From Clostridia bacterium (GTDB taxonomy: Bacteria > Bacillota > Clostridia > Lachnospirales > Lachnospiraceae), in assembly GCA_910574255.1 (NCBI GenBank), contig CAJTAK010000007.1:1-64000 (forward strand): 64,000 bases of DNA. Direction: 5' to 3'. This document shows, piece after piece, positions 14,195 through 23,096 of the stretch. The first letter of the stretch is position 1. The number at the start of each line of letters is the position of its first letter. Made by a program: the position numbers and the translations under genes. The notes under the pieces were generated by a model. That model was not told the origin of the DNA. It saw nothing but the letters and a program-made list of their open reading frames with translations, and made no database searches.

Positions 14195-16282
14195 TTATTT
14201 TCTATCAACGCCGGAGCTTGTAGTATTCCTCTGCTCCTTTTCTTTCCCCTGCTGCCCGGAAGCCTTATCCCCGGATTTTTTCTTCCCAGCCTTGTAAAAC
14301 CCCGAAGCCGCATCAAAGCAGGGCTTAAGGGCTCTCCGGTAATCGGCTCCCAGCACCGCCTGGGTCTTATCGGTAATAAACTTCTCCAGCTTCTGCATAT
14401 AAAACTCTTCCGTGATACTGCCCTCCGCCATCTGGGTCAGACCCTTTTCCCAGCTTGCCGTAAGCTCCGGATTCAAGAGACTGTAAATGGAAGCCCTGAC
14501 CACATCATAGATCATTTCTCCCAACAGGGTCGGCGTAATGATCTGGGTCTTTGCATTTAAGGCTATGTATTTATTATTCACAAGCTTTTTCAGAATCTCC
14601 GCCCGGGTAGCGCTGGTTCCAATGCCGCTTCCCTTGATCTGTGCCCGAAGCTCCTCATCCTCAATAAGCTGTCCGGCATTTTCCATGGCAAGAATCATAG
14701 AGCCGGAATTGTACCGCTTGGGAGGCGATGTCTCCCCTTCCTTAATAACAAAGTCTCGGACCTCCACCATGTCGCCCTTTTTAAGCCCCTTTAAAATCTC
14801 CAGAAATTCCGTATCACAGCGGACATCCTCTGTCTCCTCGCCCTTTTTCTTACTGCTGTCCCCGGAGCTTCCCGGCATCACCTTCAGATACCCTTCCGAC
14901 AGCAAAATCTTAAAGCTGGAAAAAAACTTCTCCCCTCGAACTGCTGTCACAAGCTGCACCTTCTGGTACTCCGCAGCCGGATAAAAGATTGCCAGGAACC
15001 GCCGGGCAATCAGCTCATAGATCTGCTCCGACAGCTTTGACAGGCTTTTAAGGACCCCATAGCCCTGGCCCGTGGGAACAATGGCATAGTGATCCGTAAT
15101 CTGCTTATCGTTCACATACCTGGTCTTTGCAAGGTTTTTCCAGGAGGTCCCCGCCAGAACCTCCCCTGCAAAGGTGGACAGCTTCTGGTAATTTCGAAGC
15201 CCTCCGATATTTCTCCCAATCTCCTTGGCCGCCGCTGTGGACAGCACACGGGCGTCTGTTCTGGGATAGGTCACAAGCTTTTTCTCATACAGCTCCTGGA
15301 CCACCCGAAGGGTCTCGTCGGGACTGATTTTAAAGAGACGGGAGCACTCGTTTTGAAGCTCCGCCAGATTGAATAATAGTGGCGGATTCTTTTTCTCCTT
15401 TTTTCGTTCCAAGGAAAAAACAGTGGCCTTGACCGGCTGTTCCTCTTTTAAAAAGCAAATCAGTTCCTCCGCATCTTCCTTTTTCTTAAAGCCATTTTCC
15501 TTATAAAGCTTGGGGGACTGAAAATAGGCGGAACCCTCTAAAGCACGCCACTCACCTCTGGCCTCCCTGCCCTTTAGGGAGAATTCCTCCTCCACCCGGT
15601 AAAAGGGCGTCTTCACAAACTCCCGTATCTCACGTTCACGCTTTACCACCATCCCCAGAACGCAGGTCATAACCCGCCCCACGGAGATCACCGTCCGGTT
15701 TACCTTCAGATAATTGGAAATGGCATCGCCGTATTTTAAGGTCAGCAGACGGGAAAAGTTGATTCCCATCAAATAATCTTCTTTTGCCCGAAGATAGGCG
15801 GCGCTGGAAAGATTGTCATACTCCGAAAGATCCTTTGCCTCCCGGATTCCCCGCAGGATCTCTTCCTCCGTCTGGGAATCAATCCACACCCGGCGGCGCT
15901 TTTTCCCCTTCACGCCGGACATCTGCTCCACCAGACGGTAGATGTACTCTCCCTCCCGTCCGGAATCGGTGCAGACGTAGATAGTCTCCACATCCGGCCG
16001 GTTTAAGAGACCCTTTACGATCTCAAACTGCTTGCTCACGGAAGGGATGATTTCATATTTGAATTCTTCCGGAAGAAACGGCAGGGTGGCAAGGCTCCAC
16101 CGCTTAAACTTGGGGTCATAGACCTCCGGATAGCTCATGGTCACCAGATGGCCTACGCACCAGGTTACGATGCTGTCCTCTCCCTCCAGATAGCCGTCCC
16201 GCCGGGAGGTGCTAAGTTTAAGTACCTTGGCAAATTCCTGGGCCACACTGGGCTTTTCCGCAATATAGAGTGATTTTCCCAT
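14195..16282 (-). CDS. topB: DNA topoisomerase III
   Basis: A 695-residue type IA topoisomerase. The Toprim domain (1-140) shows IAEKPSVAQEF and CTDSGREGE (Asp106, Glu110). ISVGRVMTCVLGMVV is at 199-213, and the catalytic tyrosine is Tyr339 in TYPRTDARVL. The C-terminus ends in a Lys/Gly/Ser-rich tail with no zinc-finger cysteines, as in TopB rather than TopA. It decatenates DNA and resolves recombination intermediates. A TATAAT box at 16417-16422 is a likely promoter element. Downstream genes (beta-helix, traX) follow without a visible terminator. Confidence 0.95.
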   Translation of the reverse strand: MGKSLYIAEKPSVAQEFAKVLKLSTSRRDGYLEGEDSIVTWCVGHLVTMSYPEVYDPKFKRWSLATLPFLPEEFKYEIIPSVSKQFEIVKGLLNRPDVETIYVCTDSGREGEYIYRLVEQMSGVKGKKRRRVWIDSQTEEEILRGIREAKDLSEYDNLSSAAYLRAKEDYLMGINFSRLLTLKYGDAISNYLKVNRTVISVGRVMTCVLGMVVKREREIREFVKTPFYRVEEEFSLKGREARGEWRALEGSAYFQSPKLYKENGFKKKEDAEELICFLKEEQPVKATVFSLERKKEKKNPPLLFNLAELQNECSRLFKISPDETLRVVQELYEKKLVTYPRTDARVLSTAAAKEIGRNIGGLRNYQKLSTFAGEVLAGTSWKNLAKTRYVNDKQITDHYAIVPTGQGYGVLKSLSKLSEQIYELIARRFLAIFYPAAEYQKVQLVTAVRGEKFFSSFKILLSEGYLKVMPGSSGDSSKKKGEETEDVRCDTEFLEILKGLKKGDMVEVRDFVIKEGETSPPKRYNSGSMILAMENAGQLIEDEELRAQIKGSGIGTSATRAEILKKLVNNKYIALNAKTQIITPTLLGEMIYDVVRASIYSLLNPELTASWEKGLTQMAEGSITEEFYMQKLEKFITDKTQAVLGADYRRALKPCFDAASGFYKAGKKKSGDKASGQQGKEKEQRNTTSSGVDRK

Positions 16283-16416
16283 AGTTCCTCTTTTGCTGTG
16301 CTTTATGCCGCCTGGCTTTCAGACATATCTTGAAGCTATCCGATTCGCCCTCCCAGGCTGTGTATCCCGGCACACTTGCAGGGTGTGTGCATGAGGATTC
16401 CAAAGCACAGTTTTCT

Positions 16417-16422
16417 ATTATA
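16417..16422 (-). promoter_or_regulatory. -10 element ahead of topB
   Basis: TATAAT in the context GTATATAATAG on the minus strand, about 135 bases before the topB start. No good -35 was found at 16-18 bases. The rest of the 254-base gap holds the rluA-type terminator and nothing else recognised. Confidence 0.45.
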
Positions 16423-16500
16423 TACTTACTTTCTGTTATCTCTGTCCTATAACCACAGACTTTTTTATTTTAACACAAAAAAGTGATGGATGGCAATGAG

Positions 16501-16552
16501 AAATAAAAAGGGCTCACCTTATCATAAAGTTAGCTATCATAAAGTTATGCCC
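16501..16552 (-). terminator. Terminator overlapping the 3' end of the RluA-type gene
   Basis: Stem GGGC...GCCC extended by ACTTTAT/ATAAGGT, followed on the minus strand by TTTTTATTT (16501-16509). The loop side contains a 13-base direct repeat (16520-16532 and 16535-16547, TATCATAAAGTTA). The first arm lies inside the last codons of the gene. Confidence 0.65.
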
Positions 16553-17526
16553 GAAAAGCTTGTAAAAGCCTCAGGCAGGAACTGCTTCATATCCTCCGGA
16601 ACAGGTGCCTCCACCTGCAGCTCTTCCCCTGTAAAGGGCTGAAAAAAATGAAGTTGCCGGGCATGCAGAGCCGTCCGTCCCATCCCTGGAAGCTTCCCGT
16701 TTCCATACAGAGGATCTCCCAGAAGCGGACAGCCGATAGACGCCATATGCACACGAATCTGATGGGTTCTGCCCGTCTCCAGGCGAAGGCCGACCAGCGC
16801 ACAGCTCTTTTTTATTTCCCCACACCCACATCCGGCAAATGCGCTGTTATCATCCTTACCCTTATATAACTCCATATTCCCCATTAAGGTATAAAAGGTA
16901 ACTGCCCTCTTTCCCTCCGGGTCCACACACATGCGGTTTCTCACGCCGGGAACAGGTCCCAGAGGTTTGTCAATCCTCCCTTCCCCCGGCTTTGGCACGC
17001 CCTCCACAATGGCAAGATAGCTCTTAAAAAGCCGCCCCTGCTCCCTCTGGCGCTCCAGCCGGACAGCCGCTCCCCGGTTCTTCACTGCCAGAACCACCCC
17101 GGAAGTATCTTTGTCCAGGCGGCCAAAGATCCGAATGACCGAATCCTCACCTTTTCCTCTCAGATAAGCTGCCAGGCGGCCTGCAAGGGTATCCAGATCC
17201 GTCCTCCCCACCGGATGCACCGTCAGTCCTGAAGGCTTGTCTGCCACCAGCACATCCTGGTCCTCATAAAGCACCAAAAGCCCTCCGTCAAAGGCTTCCA
17301 CACTCTTAGAAACCTCCTCCCCCGTCTCAAGCAGCACCTCCACAAAATCCCCTGTCTTAAGAAGCGTATTCACCTTCCTGCGCTCTCCATTTACACAGAT
17401 CCCATCACGGCGAAACTTCGCACGGCTGATCTCATTTTTAGTCAGCCCCATTCTCCCTCTCAAAAAATGCTCCAGCCGAATCCCTTCATCCTCTTTTTCC
17501 ACTACACCGTTCACTCTCTTCTCCAC
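16537..17526 (-). CDS. RluA-family pseudouridine synthase
   Basis: About 329 residues. An S4 RNA-binding domain (about 10-65, RLEHFLRGRMGLTKNEISRA) is followed by the catalytic domain with IFGRLDKDTSGVVLAVKN, whose Asp is the nucleophile, and the GRTHQIRVHMASIG motif. It isomerises uridines in rRNA or tRNA; the exact site is not predictable here. The frame is open to 17610, but AAGGAGG lies seven bases before the GTG at 17526, so that start is chosen. A ~20-residue insertion containing GCGCGE lies in the catalytic domain. It is distinct from the RluD-like gene at 39371. Confidence 0.88.
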   Translation of the reverse strand: MEKRVNGVVEKEDEGIRLEHFLRGRMGLTKNEISRAKFRRDGICVNGERRKVNTLLKTGDFVEVLLETGEEVSKSVEAFDGGLLVLYEDQDVLVADKPSGLTVHPVGRTDLDTLAGRLAAYLRGKGEDSVIRIFGRLDKDTSGVVLAVKNRGAAVRLERQREQGRLFKSYLAIVEGVPKPGEGRIDKPLGPVPGVRNRMCVDPEGKRAVTFYTLMGNMELYKGKDDNSAFAGCGCGEIKKSCALVGLRLETGRTHQIRVHMASIGCPLLGDPLYGNGKLPGMGRTALHARQLHFFQPFTGEELQVEAPVPEDMKQFLPEAFTSFSGITL

Positions 17527-17570
17527 GCTCTCACCTCCTTCCGGTTTTGCAGATACTGTTGCAATTTTTA

Positions 17571-17606
17571 AGAAAAAGCACGAAGAATCTCTTTTCCCCG
17601 TGCTTT
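17571..17606 (-). terminator. Terminator upstream of the RluA-type gene
   Basis: Minus-strand stem AAAGCACG/CGTGCTTT extended by five further pairs (two G-U), loop AAGAGA, followed by TTTTTC. It stands just after the decayed ORF at 17619-17790 and before the RluA-type start, so it probably ended the transcript of the lost gene. Confidence 0.65.
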
Positions 17607-17618
17607 CCATGTAAGCTT

Positions 17619-17790
17619 TTAAGCCCGCTGCTTTTCCAGCTCCGCAATCCGGCGCAAAGCCGCTTCAAGTAATACCTTTATTTTGCTGTGTTTCCTTAAA
17701 AATGTCAATAGGGATGAATACATATTTCTGCAGAAGCTCTATCTCGATTCCCGTATCCGACTTCTGCTCAAATCGGTGTATGTAAGTTGT
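17619..17790 (-). pseudogene. Decayed 3' fragment of an unknown gene
   Basis: On the minus strand one frame reads TYIHRFEQKSDTGIEIELLQ...IPIDIFKETQQ with coding-like composition. It then shifts frame to KIKVLLEAALRRIAELEKQR and ends at a TAA (17619-17621). There is no start codon or ribosome site upstream, and the sequence before it is inverted repeats. It looks like the C-terminal end of a lost gene with a frameshift. I do not recognise the family. Confidence 0.45.
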
Positions 17791-17848
17791 AAAACATTCT
17801 CAGCCCCTTTACTCCCCACCTCAACCATGCTAAAATACCCCCATACCA

Positions 17849-17916
17849 GTCAAATACCCCGTAGCAAGCTGACGAGGCACCAAGCTTGTAGCGCAGCAAG
17901 CTGCGGGGTATTTGAC
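17849..17916. repeat. Inverted repeat upstream of tmcAL (outer)
   Basis: Arms 17849-17865 (GTCAAATACCCCGTAGC) and 17900-17916 pair with one mismatch around a 34-base centre that itself contains AAGCT/AGCTT segments. It resembles intergenic palindromes scattered in clostridial genomes. Confidence 0.65.
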
Positions 17917-17930
17917 CCTTGCGGCAGTCG

Positions 17931-17960
17931 CCAAACGGACATGCCAGCATGTCCGCTTGG
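17931..17960. repeat. Inverted repeat upstream of tmcAL (inner hairpin)
   Basis: CCAAACGGACATGC, two-base loop, GCATGTCCGCTTGG: 14-base arms with one mismatch, extended weakly on both sides. It ends 59 bases before the tmcAL start, so it would sit in its 5' leader if transcription starts further upstream. Confidence 0.65.
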
Positions 17961-18019
17961 CTCGTTGCCCGCAGAAATAAAAAACCACCAAGCAAATATC
18001 TGCAGAAAGGCACATCCTC

Positions 18020-19297
18020 ATGAAAACCCTAGGAATCATCGCCGAATACAACCCTTTCCACAAAGGCCACGCCTATCACTTACAAAAAGCAAAGGAACTA
18101 TCCGGTGCGGACTATACTGTTGTTGTTATGAGCGGCTCCTTCACCCAAAGGGGACTTCCTGCCCTTACCGATAAATACACCCGTGCCAAAACCGCTCTTT
18201 TAAACGGCGCTGATCTGGTTTTGGAGCTGCCAACCCCCTATGCCACCGGAAGTGCCGAGGCCTTTGCCCATGGAGCTGTCTCCCTTTTGGATTCTTTAGG
18301 CTGTATCGATACCCTCTGCTTTGGCAGCGAATCCGGAGATTTAGGCTCCATACTCTCCTATGCCCGGCTTTTCCAGGAAGAGCCAAAGGATTATCGGGAG
18401 CTTCTTAAATTCCACCTAAAGCAGGGACTTTCTTTTCCTGCTGCCAGAAGTAAGGCGGCTGAGGAATATCTATATTATACGGAGCATGTATGTGTATGCT
18501 CCCGGGAAGATGCGGACTGCCGCCAGGAATCAGAGCTTTTACAGCATCCCAACAACATTCTGGGGATTGAATACTGCAGGGCTCTCCTTGGCCGTCACAG
18601 TCAAATCCGTCCCATAACTCTTCCCCGGGCTTCCTCCGGATATCATGATCTGTCTATGAATACCGATTTTGCCTCCGCCTCCGCTATCCGAAAAGCTATT
18701 AGCAGGGAAGGTCTGTCCGAATCCGTACAGGCTCAGATCCCCTCCACTGCCTTCACTGTCTTAAAAAAGGCTTTGGAAAGCTGCCCTCCCATTGCCTTTG
18801 ACGATTTTTCTTCCATCCTGTTCTACCGGCTGCTGAACCTAACCCGTAAGGAGCTGGCTGCTTTCCAGGATATTTCTTCAGATTTGGCTGCCCGCATGGA
18901 AAATTGCAAATATAAATTTTCTCGTATTTCTGCCTATGCCGATCTTTTAAAAACAAAGGAACTGACCCACAGCCGCATTACCCGTGCTCTCTGTCATATT
19001 CTTCTTGATCTCTGTCAAAAGGATCTGGAGCTGTTAAAGAAAGAAAACTGGCCCGCCTACCTTAAGCCCCTGGGCTTTCGTAAAAGCGCAGGCCCTCTTT
19101 TAGCTGCTGTTAAAGAAAAAAGCGCCTCACCCCTTCTTGTAAAAGCGGCGGACGCTTCTTCTTTGCTCACTCCGATTCAGTATGCTCTTTTTGAAAAGGA
19201 TGTACAAGCTTCCCATATTTATGAATCCGCAAAAGTCTGCCAGCATGGTACCCGCTTTGTCCATGAATATACGAGGACTCCTGTCATCCTTCCATAA
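18020..19297 (+). CDS. tmcAL: tRNA(Met) cytidine acetate ligase TmcAL
   Basis: A 425-residue nucleotidyltransferase-fold enzyme (formerly YlbM) that uses ATP and acetate to make N4-acetylcytidine at the wobble base of elongator tRNA-Met. The N-terminus has IIAEYNPFHKGHAYHL, with the HxGH nucleotide motif. MSGSFTQRGLPALTDKYTRA and a FGSESGDL segment are also family landmarks. Length is normal. A ribosome site (GAAAGG) lies ten bases before the ATG. It is one of few plus-strand genes and ends convergently with the UPF0210 gene; no clear terminator was seen between them. Confidence 0.93.
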   Translation: MKTLGIIAEYNPFHKGHAYHLQKAKELSGADYTVVVMSGSFTQRGLPALTDKYTRAKTALLNGADLVLELPTPYATGSAEAFAHGAVSLLDSLGCIDTLCFGSESGDLGSILSYARLFQEEPKDYRELLKFHLKQGLSFPAARSKAAEEYLYYTEHVCVCSREDADCRQESELLQHPNNILGIEYCRALLGRHSQIRPITLPRASSGYHDLSMNTDFASASAIRKAISREGLSESVQAQIPSTAFTVLKKALESCPPIAFDDFSSILFYRLLNLTRKELAAFQDISSDLAARMENCKYKFSRISAYADLLKTKELTHSRITRALCHILLDLCQKDLELLKKENWPAYLKPLGFRKSAGPLLAAVKEKSASPLLVKAADASSLLTPIQYALFEKDVQASHIYESAKVCQHGTRFVHEYTRTPVILP

Positions 19298-19355
19298 GCG
19301 CCTCTTTTCATCCTCGTTCACAGGAATCCCTGCCAAAAAACAAATCATCTCTCTC

Positions 19356-20720
19356 CTAATTCTTAAATGAATGAATCGGTGCCGGTATCCGTCCCCTGCG
19401 GCCTACAAAAGCATCGCAGGAAAAACGATTTACAGGCATAATCGGCGCATATCCCAGCAGCCCGCCAAACTCCACCATTTCCCCTACATCCTTCCCGATT
19501 ACGGGAATCAGCCGCACGGCCGTAGTCTTCTGATTCACCATGCCAATAGCCATTTCATCCGCAATAATTCCGGAAATAGTGGTGGCTTTTGTATCTCCCG
19601 GAATGGCGATCATATCCAAACCTACTGAGCAGACACAGGTCATGGCTTCCAGCTTTTCCAGAGTCAAAGCCCCCGCCTGCACAGCGTCAATCATTCCCTG
19701 ATCCTCACTGACCGGAATAAATGCTCCGCTCAATCCCCCCACATAGGAGGATGCCATGACACCGCCCTTTTTCACCTGATCATTGAGAAGGGCCAAAGCT
19801 GCCGTAGTTCCCGGTGCACCACACCGTTCCAGGCCAATTTCCTCCAGAATCTCTGCCACACTGTCGCCAATTGCCGGTGTCGGCGCTAAAGACAAATCCA
19901 AAATGCCAAAAGGAATCCCCAATCTTGCGGATGCTTCCTGAGCCACAAGCTGTCCTACCCGTGTGACCTTAAAGGCTGTTTTCTTAATGGTTTCACAGAG
20001 AACCTCAAAGTTCTCACCACGAACCTTCTCAAGAGCGTGCTTCACCACGCCGGGACCGCTGACACCTACATTGATGATTGCATCAGCCTCCGTAACTCCA
20101 TGGAAAGCCCCCGCCATAAAGGGGTTGTCATCCGGCGCATTGCAGAATACTACCAGCTTAGCGCACCCAAGGGAGTCCTGCTCTTTCGTGTTTTCTGCCG
20201 TCTTAAGAATCATTTCTCCCATCAGGCGCACTGCGTCCATATTGATTCCGCATTTGGTAGAGCCCACATTGACAGAGCTGCAGACCCGATCTGTCCTGGA
20301 TAAAGCCTCCGGTATGGAACGGATGAGATTTTCTTCTCCCTTAGTCATTCCCTTAGATACCAGAGCGGAATATCCTCCGATAAAGTTAACGCCCACCTGC
20401 TTTGCCGCCCGATCCAGAGTCTCGGCTATGGTCACGTAATCCTCCGGACAATGGCAGGCTGCCTCCCCGATAAGGGCAATGGGTGTCACTGAGATCCGCT
20501 TATTTACAATAGGAATCCCGAAATCCCGCTCAATGGCTTTTCCCGTTGCTGCCAAATCCTTTGCTGCCGTGGTTATTTTTTCATATATCTTCTGATTGAG
20601 CTTTTTAAGATCCGCATCAATGCAGTCCAGAAGGCTGATACCTAAGGTAATGGTACGCACGTCCAGGTTGTCCTGCTCAATCATCTGATTGGTTTCTCTT
20701 ACCTCATATAAATTAATCAT
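19356..20720 (-). CDS. UPF0210 (PFL-like, DUF711) family protein
   Basis: 454 residues, full length for the UPF0210 family. Family stretches include [17 protein letters not shown] near the N-terminus, [17 protein letters not shown], and a C-terminal end [14 protein letters not shown]. The function is not established; the fold is related to glycyl-radical PFL-like proteins but I see no glycyl-radical motif. It follows the ACT-domain gene by 23 bases. This ACT + UPF0210 pair is conserved across Firmicutes, which points to regulation of one by the other. Confidence 0.92.
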   Translation of the reverse strand: MINLYEVRETNQMIEQDNLDVRTITLGISLLDCIDADLKKLNQKIYEKITTAAKDLAATGKAIERDFGIPIVNKRISVTPIALIGEAACHCPEDYVTIAETLDRAAKQVGVNFIGGYSALVSKGMTKGEENLIRSIPEALSRTDRVCSSVNVGSTKCGINMDAVRLMGEMILKTAENTKEQDSLGCAKLVVFCNAPDDNPFMAGAFHGVTEADAIINVGVSGPGVVKHALEKVRGENFEVLCETIKKTAFKVTRVGQLVAQEASARLGIPFGILDLSLAPTPAIGDSVAEILEEIGLERCGAPGTTAALALLNDQVKKGGVMASSYVGGLSGAFIPVSEDQGMIDAVQAGALTLEKLEAMTCVCSVGLDMIAIPGDTKATTISGIIADEMAIGMVNQKTTAVRLIPVIGKDVGEMVEFGGLLGYAPIMPVNRFSCDAFVGRRGRIPAPIHSFKN

Positions 20721-20743
20721 AAATGCATTTCCCCCTAGACAGT

Positions 20744-21013
20744 TTAGATCCGGTGCATCCGGTCAAAAATTTCCTCATGCTGGCACTTAATCACCACGCC
20801 AATCTCTTCGCCAATCTGCTCAAGCTCAGATGAAAGATTTTCAAAGGACTTTACTTTTCCCGTATCTACCACCATCATCATATTGAAAAAGCCCTGAACG
20901 ATCGTCTGAGAAATGTCCAGAATGTTTACGCCGTTTCCGGCTAGATAAGTACATACCTTTGCAATGATTCCTACGGTATCCTTTCCCACTACGGTAATAA
21001 TTGTTCTTTTCAT
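20744..21013 (-). CDS. ACT domain protein (UPF0237)
   Basis: An 89-residue stand-alone ACT domain: [20 protein letters not shown] is the first strand and ligand loop, then [21 protein letters not shown]. Such GcvR-like small ACT proteins bind amino acids or similar ligands and act as regulators. It is first in a two-gene unit with the UPF0210 gene. GAGGAG precedes its ATG. The 142 bases upstream to the WalJ gene hold no recognisable element. Confidence 0.92.
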   Translation of the reverse strand: MKRTIITVVGKDTVGIIAKVCTYLAGNGVNILDISQTIVQGFFNMMMVVDTGKVKSFENLSSELEQIGEEIGVVIKCQHEEIFDRMHRI

Positions 21014-21155
21014 AATATATTGCTCCTCCTATTCACAAGATAATGCCCCTCACAGCGCCCTTTATGTTAGAAGGATTTTCAGCCGCTAAAACCTACTTCT
21101 GCAATTCTCTTTGGCACTGTATGAGGTACTACTTTTTTATTTCATTATGTATTCC

Positions 21156-21953
21156 TTATATCCGGATACATGGAGAGATCTCGTCCCGGCTTGCCACACT
21201 GATGGGAAAATCTCCCGGCTCATAAGGCGTATCCCCAAGCTGAACCTCCAGCTTCACCGTCTCCCTTGCCAGCTCCGCATAATTATTCTCCTTACTCAAA
21301 TGACCCAGAAGCACTGCCTTCATATTGTCATGAAGCACCTGGCAGAGAAGCTTTCCTGCGGATTCATTGGACAGATGCCCTCGCTCTCCGGCAATCCGGC
21401 GTTTCAGATAATAGGGATATCCCCCTACCTCCAGCATATGAATGTCATGATTCGCCTCCAGCAATAATACATCCAGCTCTTTCAGGCACTCCACCGTGTA
21501 ATCCGAATAAACACCCAAATCCGTAGCCACGGCTGCCGATCTGTTGCCGCATGTTATGCGATAAGCCACCGGCTCTGCCGCATCATGAGAAATAGAAAAA
21601 GGCGAGATCTTCAGATCTCCAATATCAAAAGGCATATCTGCCTGTATCTCCACAAACAGCTCCTCATTTATCTTTCCAAGCCCGTCCATACCTCGAATAG
21701 CCGCCGCTGTTCCCGGTGTAGTATAAATAGGAATCTCATACTTACGTGCCAGTACGCCAAGCCCTTTGATGTGATCGGAATGCTCATGGGTAATCAGGAT
21801 TCCATTCACATCATTTCCCTTAAGATCAAGCTCCTTTAACCCCGCCTCCACACGCTTACCGCTGATTCCGGCGTCAATCAGTATATGATTATTCTCGGAA
21901 CCGATATAGATACAGTTGCCGCTGCTTCCGCTGGCGATACTGCACATTCTCAT
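21156..21953 (-). CDS. MBL-fold hydrolase, WalJ/YycJ type
   Basis: A 265-residue metallo-beta-lactamase-fold protein. The metal motif THEHSDHIKGL gives His56, His58, Asp60 and His61. Other ligands lie in SISHDAAEPVAY, ATDLGVYSD and GHLSKENNYAE. It begins RMCSIASGSSGNCIYIG, typical of WalJ (YycJ), which in other Firmicutes sits by the walKR system and is linked to cell-wall and DNA-repair functions. Here no walKR genes are nearby. It is a cytosolic, probably nuclease-like or phosphodiesterase-like enzyme. Confidence 0.9.
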   Translation of the reverse strand: MRMCSIASGSSGNCIYIGSENNHILIDAGISGKRVEAGLKELDLKGNDVNGILITHEHSDHIKGLGVLARKYEIPIYTTPGTAAAIRGMDGLGKINEELFVEIQADMPFDIGDLKISPFSISHDAAEPVAYRITCGNRSAAVATDLGVYSDYTVECLKELDVLLLEANHDIHMLEVGGYPYYLKRRIAGERGHLSNESAGKLLCQVLHDNMKAVLLGHLSKENNYAELARETVKLEVQLGDTPYEPGDFPISVASRDEISPCIRI

Positions 21954-22032
21954 CTCTTTTGTTCTCCTTTTCCGAAATATCCTTTTTCCCGGCCTTCAGC
22001 GGATATTTGCCAAGATATCAGCCATGCCTTTC

Positions 22033-22596
22033 TTAGTTTATGACCAGTTCCCAATCCGTTCCGTCATCAATGCTGATACTGCTCACAGTCTCCGAACCCT
22101 CGTCAAACTGGAACGTATACTCAAATTTCCCATCTTCAAAGTCCAGATATGTTTCATGATCCAGCGTCATCTTGGCTCCGCTCATGGCTTCTTTGATCTG
22201 ATCTCTTGTATATCCTTCATAATTTACGCCATTGATCAGAATCTCCCCGGTGTCGTAATCGGGATCCTCATAATCAATCACTACCCGAAATACTTTTCCC
22301 TCTTCAAAATCAATTTCCTTGGAACTCTTATTGGCAGCATACATGGTTCCGTAAGTAACATCACCTTTCATGGCATAAAAATTCTCCCATGAATTGCTGT
22401 CAATCCGTGATTTGGCACTGTAAGAGTACTGATCCGTAAATCCCTCTTCCATGGCGGCTCCTACCTTTGTTTTTCCCAGTTCCAGTTCGAAAGTACCGTC
22501 ATAGGTCAGCACAGTCTTTTTTCCGAAAGAACAGCCGGTTAAAAGAAACAGTCCTGTTAACAGAATACTTACATACAATTTTTTTCTGATGTGCAT
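22033..22596 (-). CDS. Predicted lipoprotein of unknown function
   Basis: 187 residues with a lipoprotein signal (KKLYVSILLTGLFLLTGC; lipobox Cys22). The mature part is acidic and mostly beta-like, with no family I recognise. Repeated pattern elements such as FELELGKT, FDEGSE and YLDFEDGKFEYTF suggest a compact beta domain exposed outside the membrane. GGGAGGG lies ten bases before the ATG and its own promoter is visible upstream. It stands 79 bases before the WalJ start without an evident terminator between them. Confidence 0.82.
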   Translation of the reverse strand: MHIRKKLYVSILLTGLFLLTGCSFGKKTVLTYDGTFELELGKTKVGAAMEEGFTDQYSYSAKSRIDSNSWENFYAMKGDVTYGTMYAANKSSKEIDFEEGKVFRVVIDYEDPDYDTGEILINGVNYEGYTRDQIKEAMSGAKMTLDHETYLDFEDGKFEYTFQFDEGSETVSSISIDDGTDWELVIN

Positions 22597-22625
22597 TTGT
22601 CTTTCCCTCCCCGTTTTTCCTTCTA

Positions 22626-22654
22626 AAGATACGTCATTTTGCCTTTCTTGTCAA
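22626..22654 (-). promoter_or_regulatory. Promoter of the lipoprotein gene
   Basis: Perfect TTGACA (22649-22654), 17 bases, TATCTT (22626-22631) on the minus strand, 30 bases before the lipoprotein ATG. Confidence 0.7.
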
Positions 22655-22756
22655 TCTTCCATAAGCAAGCCGTCTTCTCAATGGTATTATTAGAAATTGT
22701 CGTATTGTTTTTCCTCTCATTTTTGTCTCCATCTTCTTATTGTATTATTACACAAT

Positions 22757-23083
22757 TCATTTCTTAGAATTGTGATTTTCTGTCAACTTCGGCAGATTAT
22801 TCAAGCTTACGGCCACCAACGTCTGTATCTGCTGTACTGCTAATTGGCGAAGCAATTCCATTCGTTCTTTTTGATTCTTTCTCTGACTAATCAAAACAGC
22901 ATTATAACTTTCTAAATTCGCAAGTACTAATAATTGGTTCAATGTTGCCGCATCTCTCATGTCCCCCTCGAATTCGAGGGGGTTAAAATCTGGATTATGC
23001 AGTCCTTCCCAGGAAAATAGCTTCAGCAGGAAAAACTCCGCTTTTACGTTGATTACGCTGTCAGGTTTTTTGTGGGAAAGCAT
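22757..23083 (-). CDS. Short KilA-N-family-like remnant, phage-derived
   Basis: 108 residues. The first ~40 (ending WEGLHNPDFNPLEFEG) resemble the conserved N-terminal part of phage KilA-N domain proteins. The remainder (GDMRDAATLNQLLVLANLES, then QKERMELLRQLAVQQIQTL) resembles their C-terminal end, so the ~100-150 residues normally between seem deleted. The frame is open upstream through coaE in another phase, but GAGGAG nine bases before the ATG at 23083 sets the start, 13 bases after the coaE stop. Probably a relic, possibly still translated with coaE. Confidence 0.6.
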   Translation of the reverse strand: MLSHKKPDSVINVKAEFFLLKLFSWEGLHNPDFNPLEFEGDMRDAATLNQLLVLANLESYNAVLISQRKNQKERMELLRQLAVQQIQTLVAVSLNNLPKLTENHNSKK

Positions 23084-23096
23084 TACAACCGTCTCC

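Noticed and set aside
17683-18174. 163-residue plus-strand frame overlapping tmcAL
   Set aside because: It runs through the inverted repeats and into tmcAL in another phase, with composition unlike a protein.
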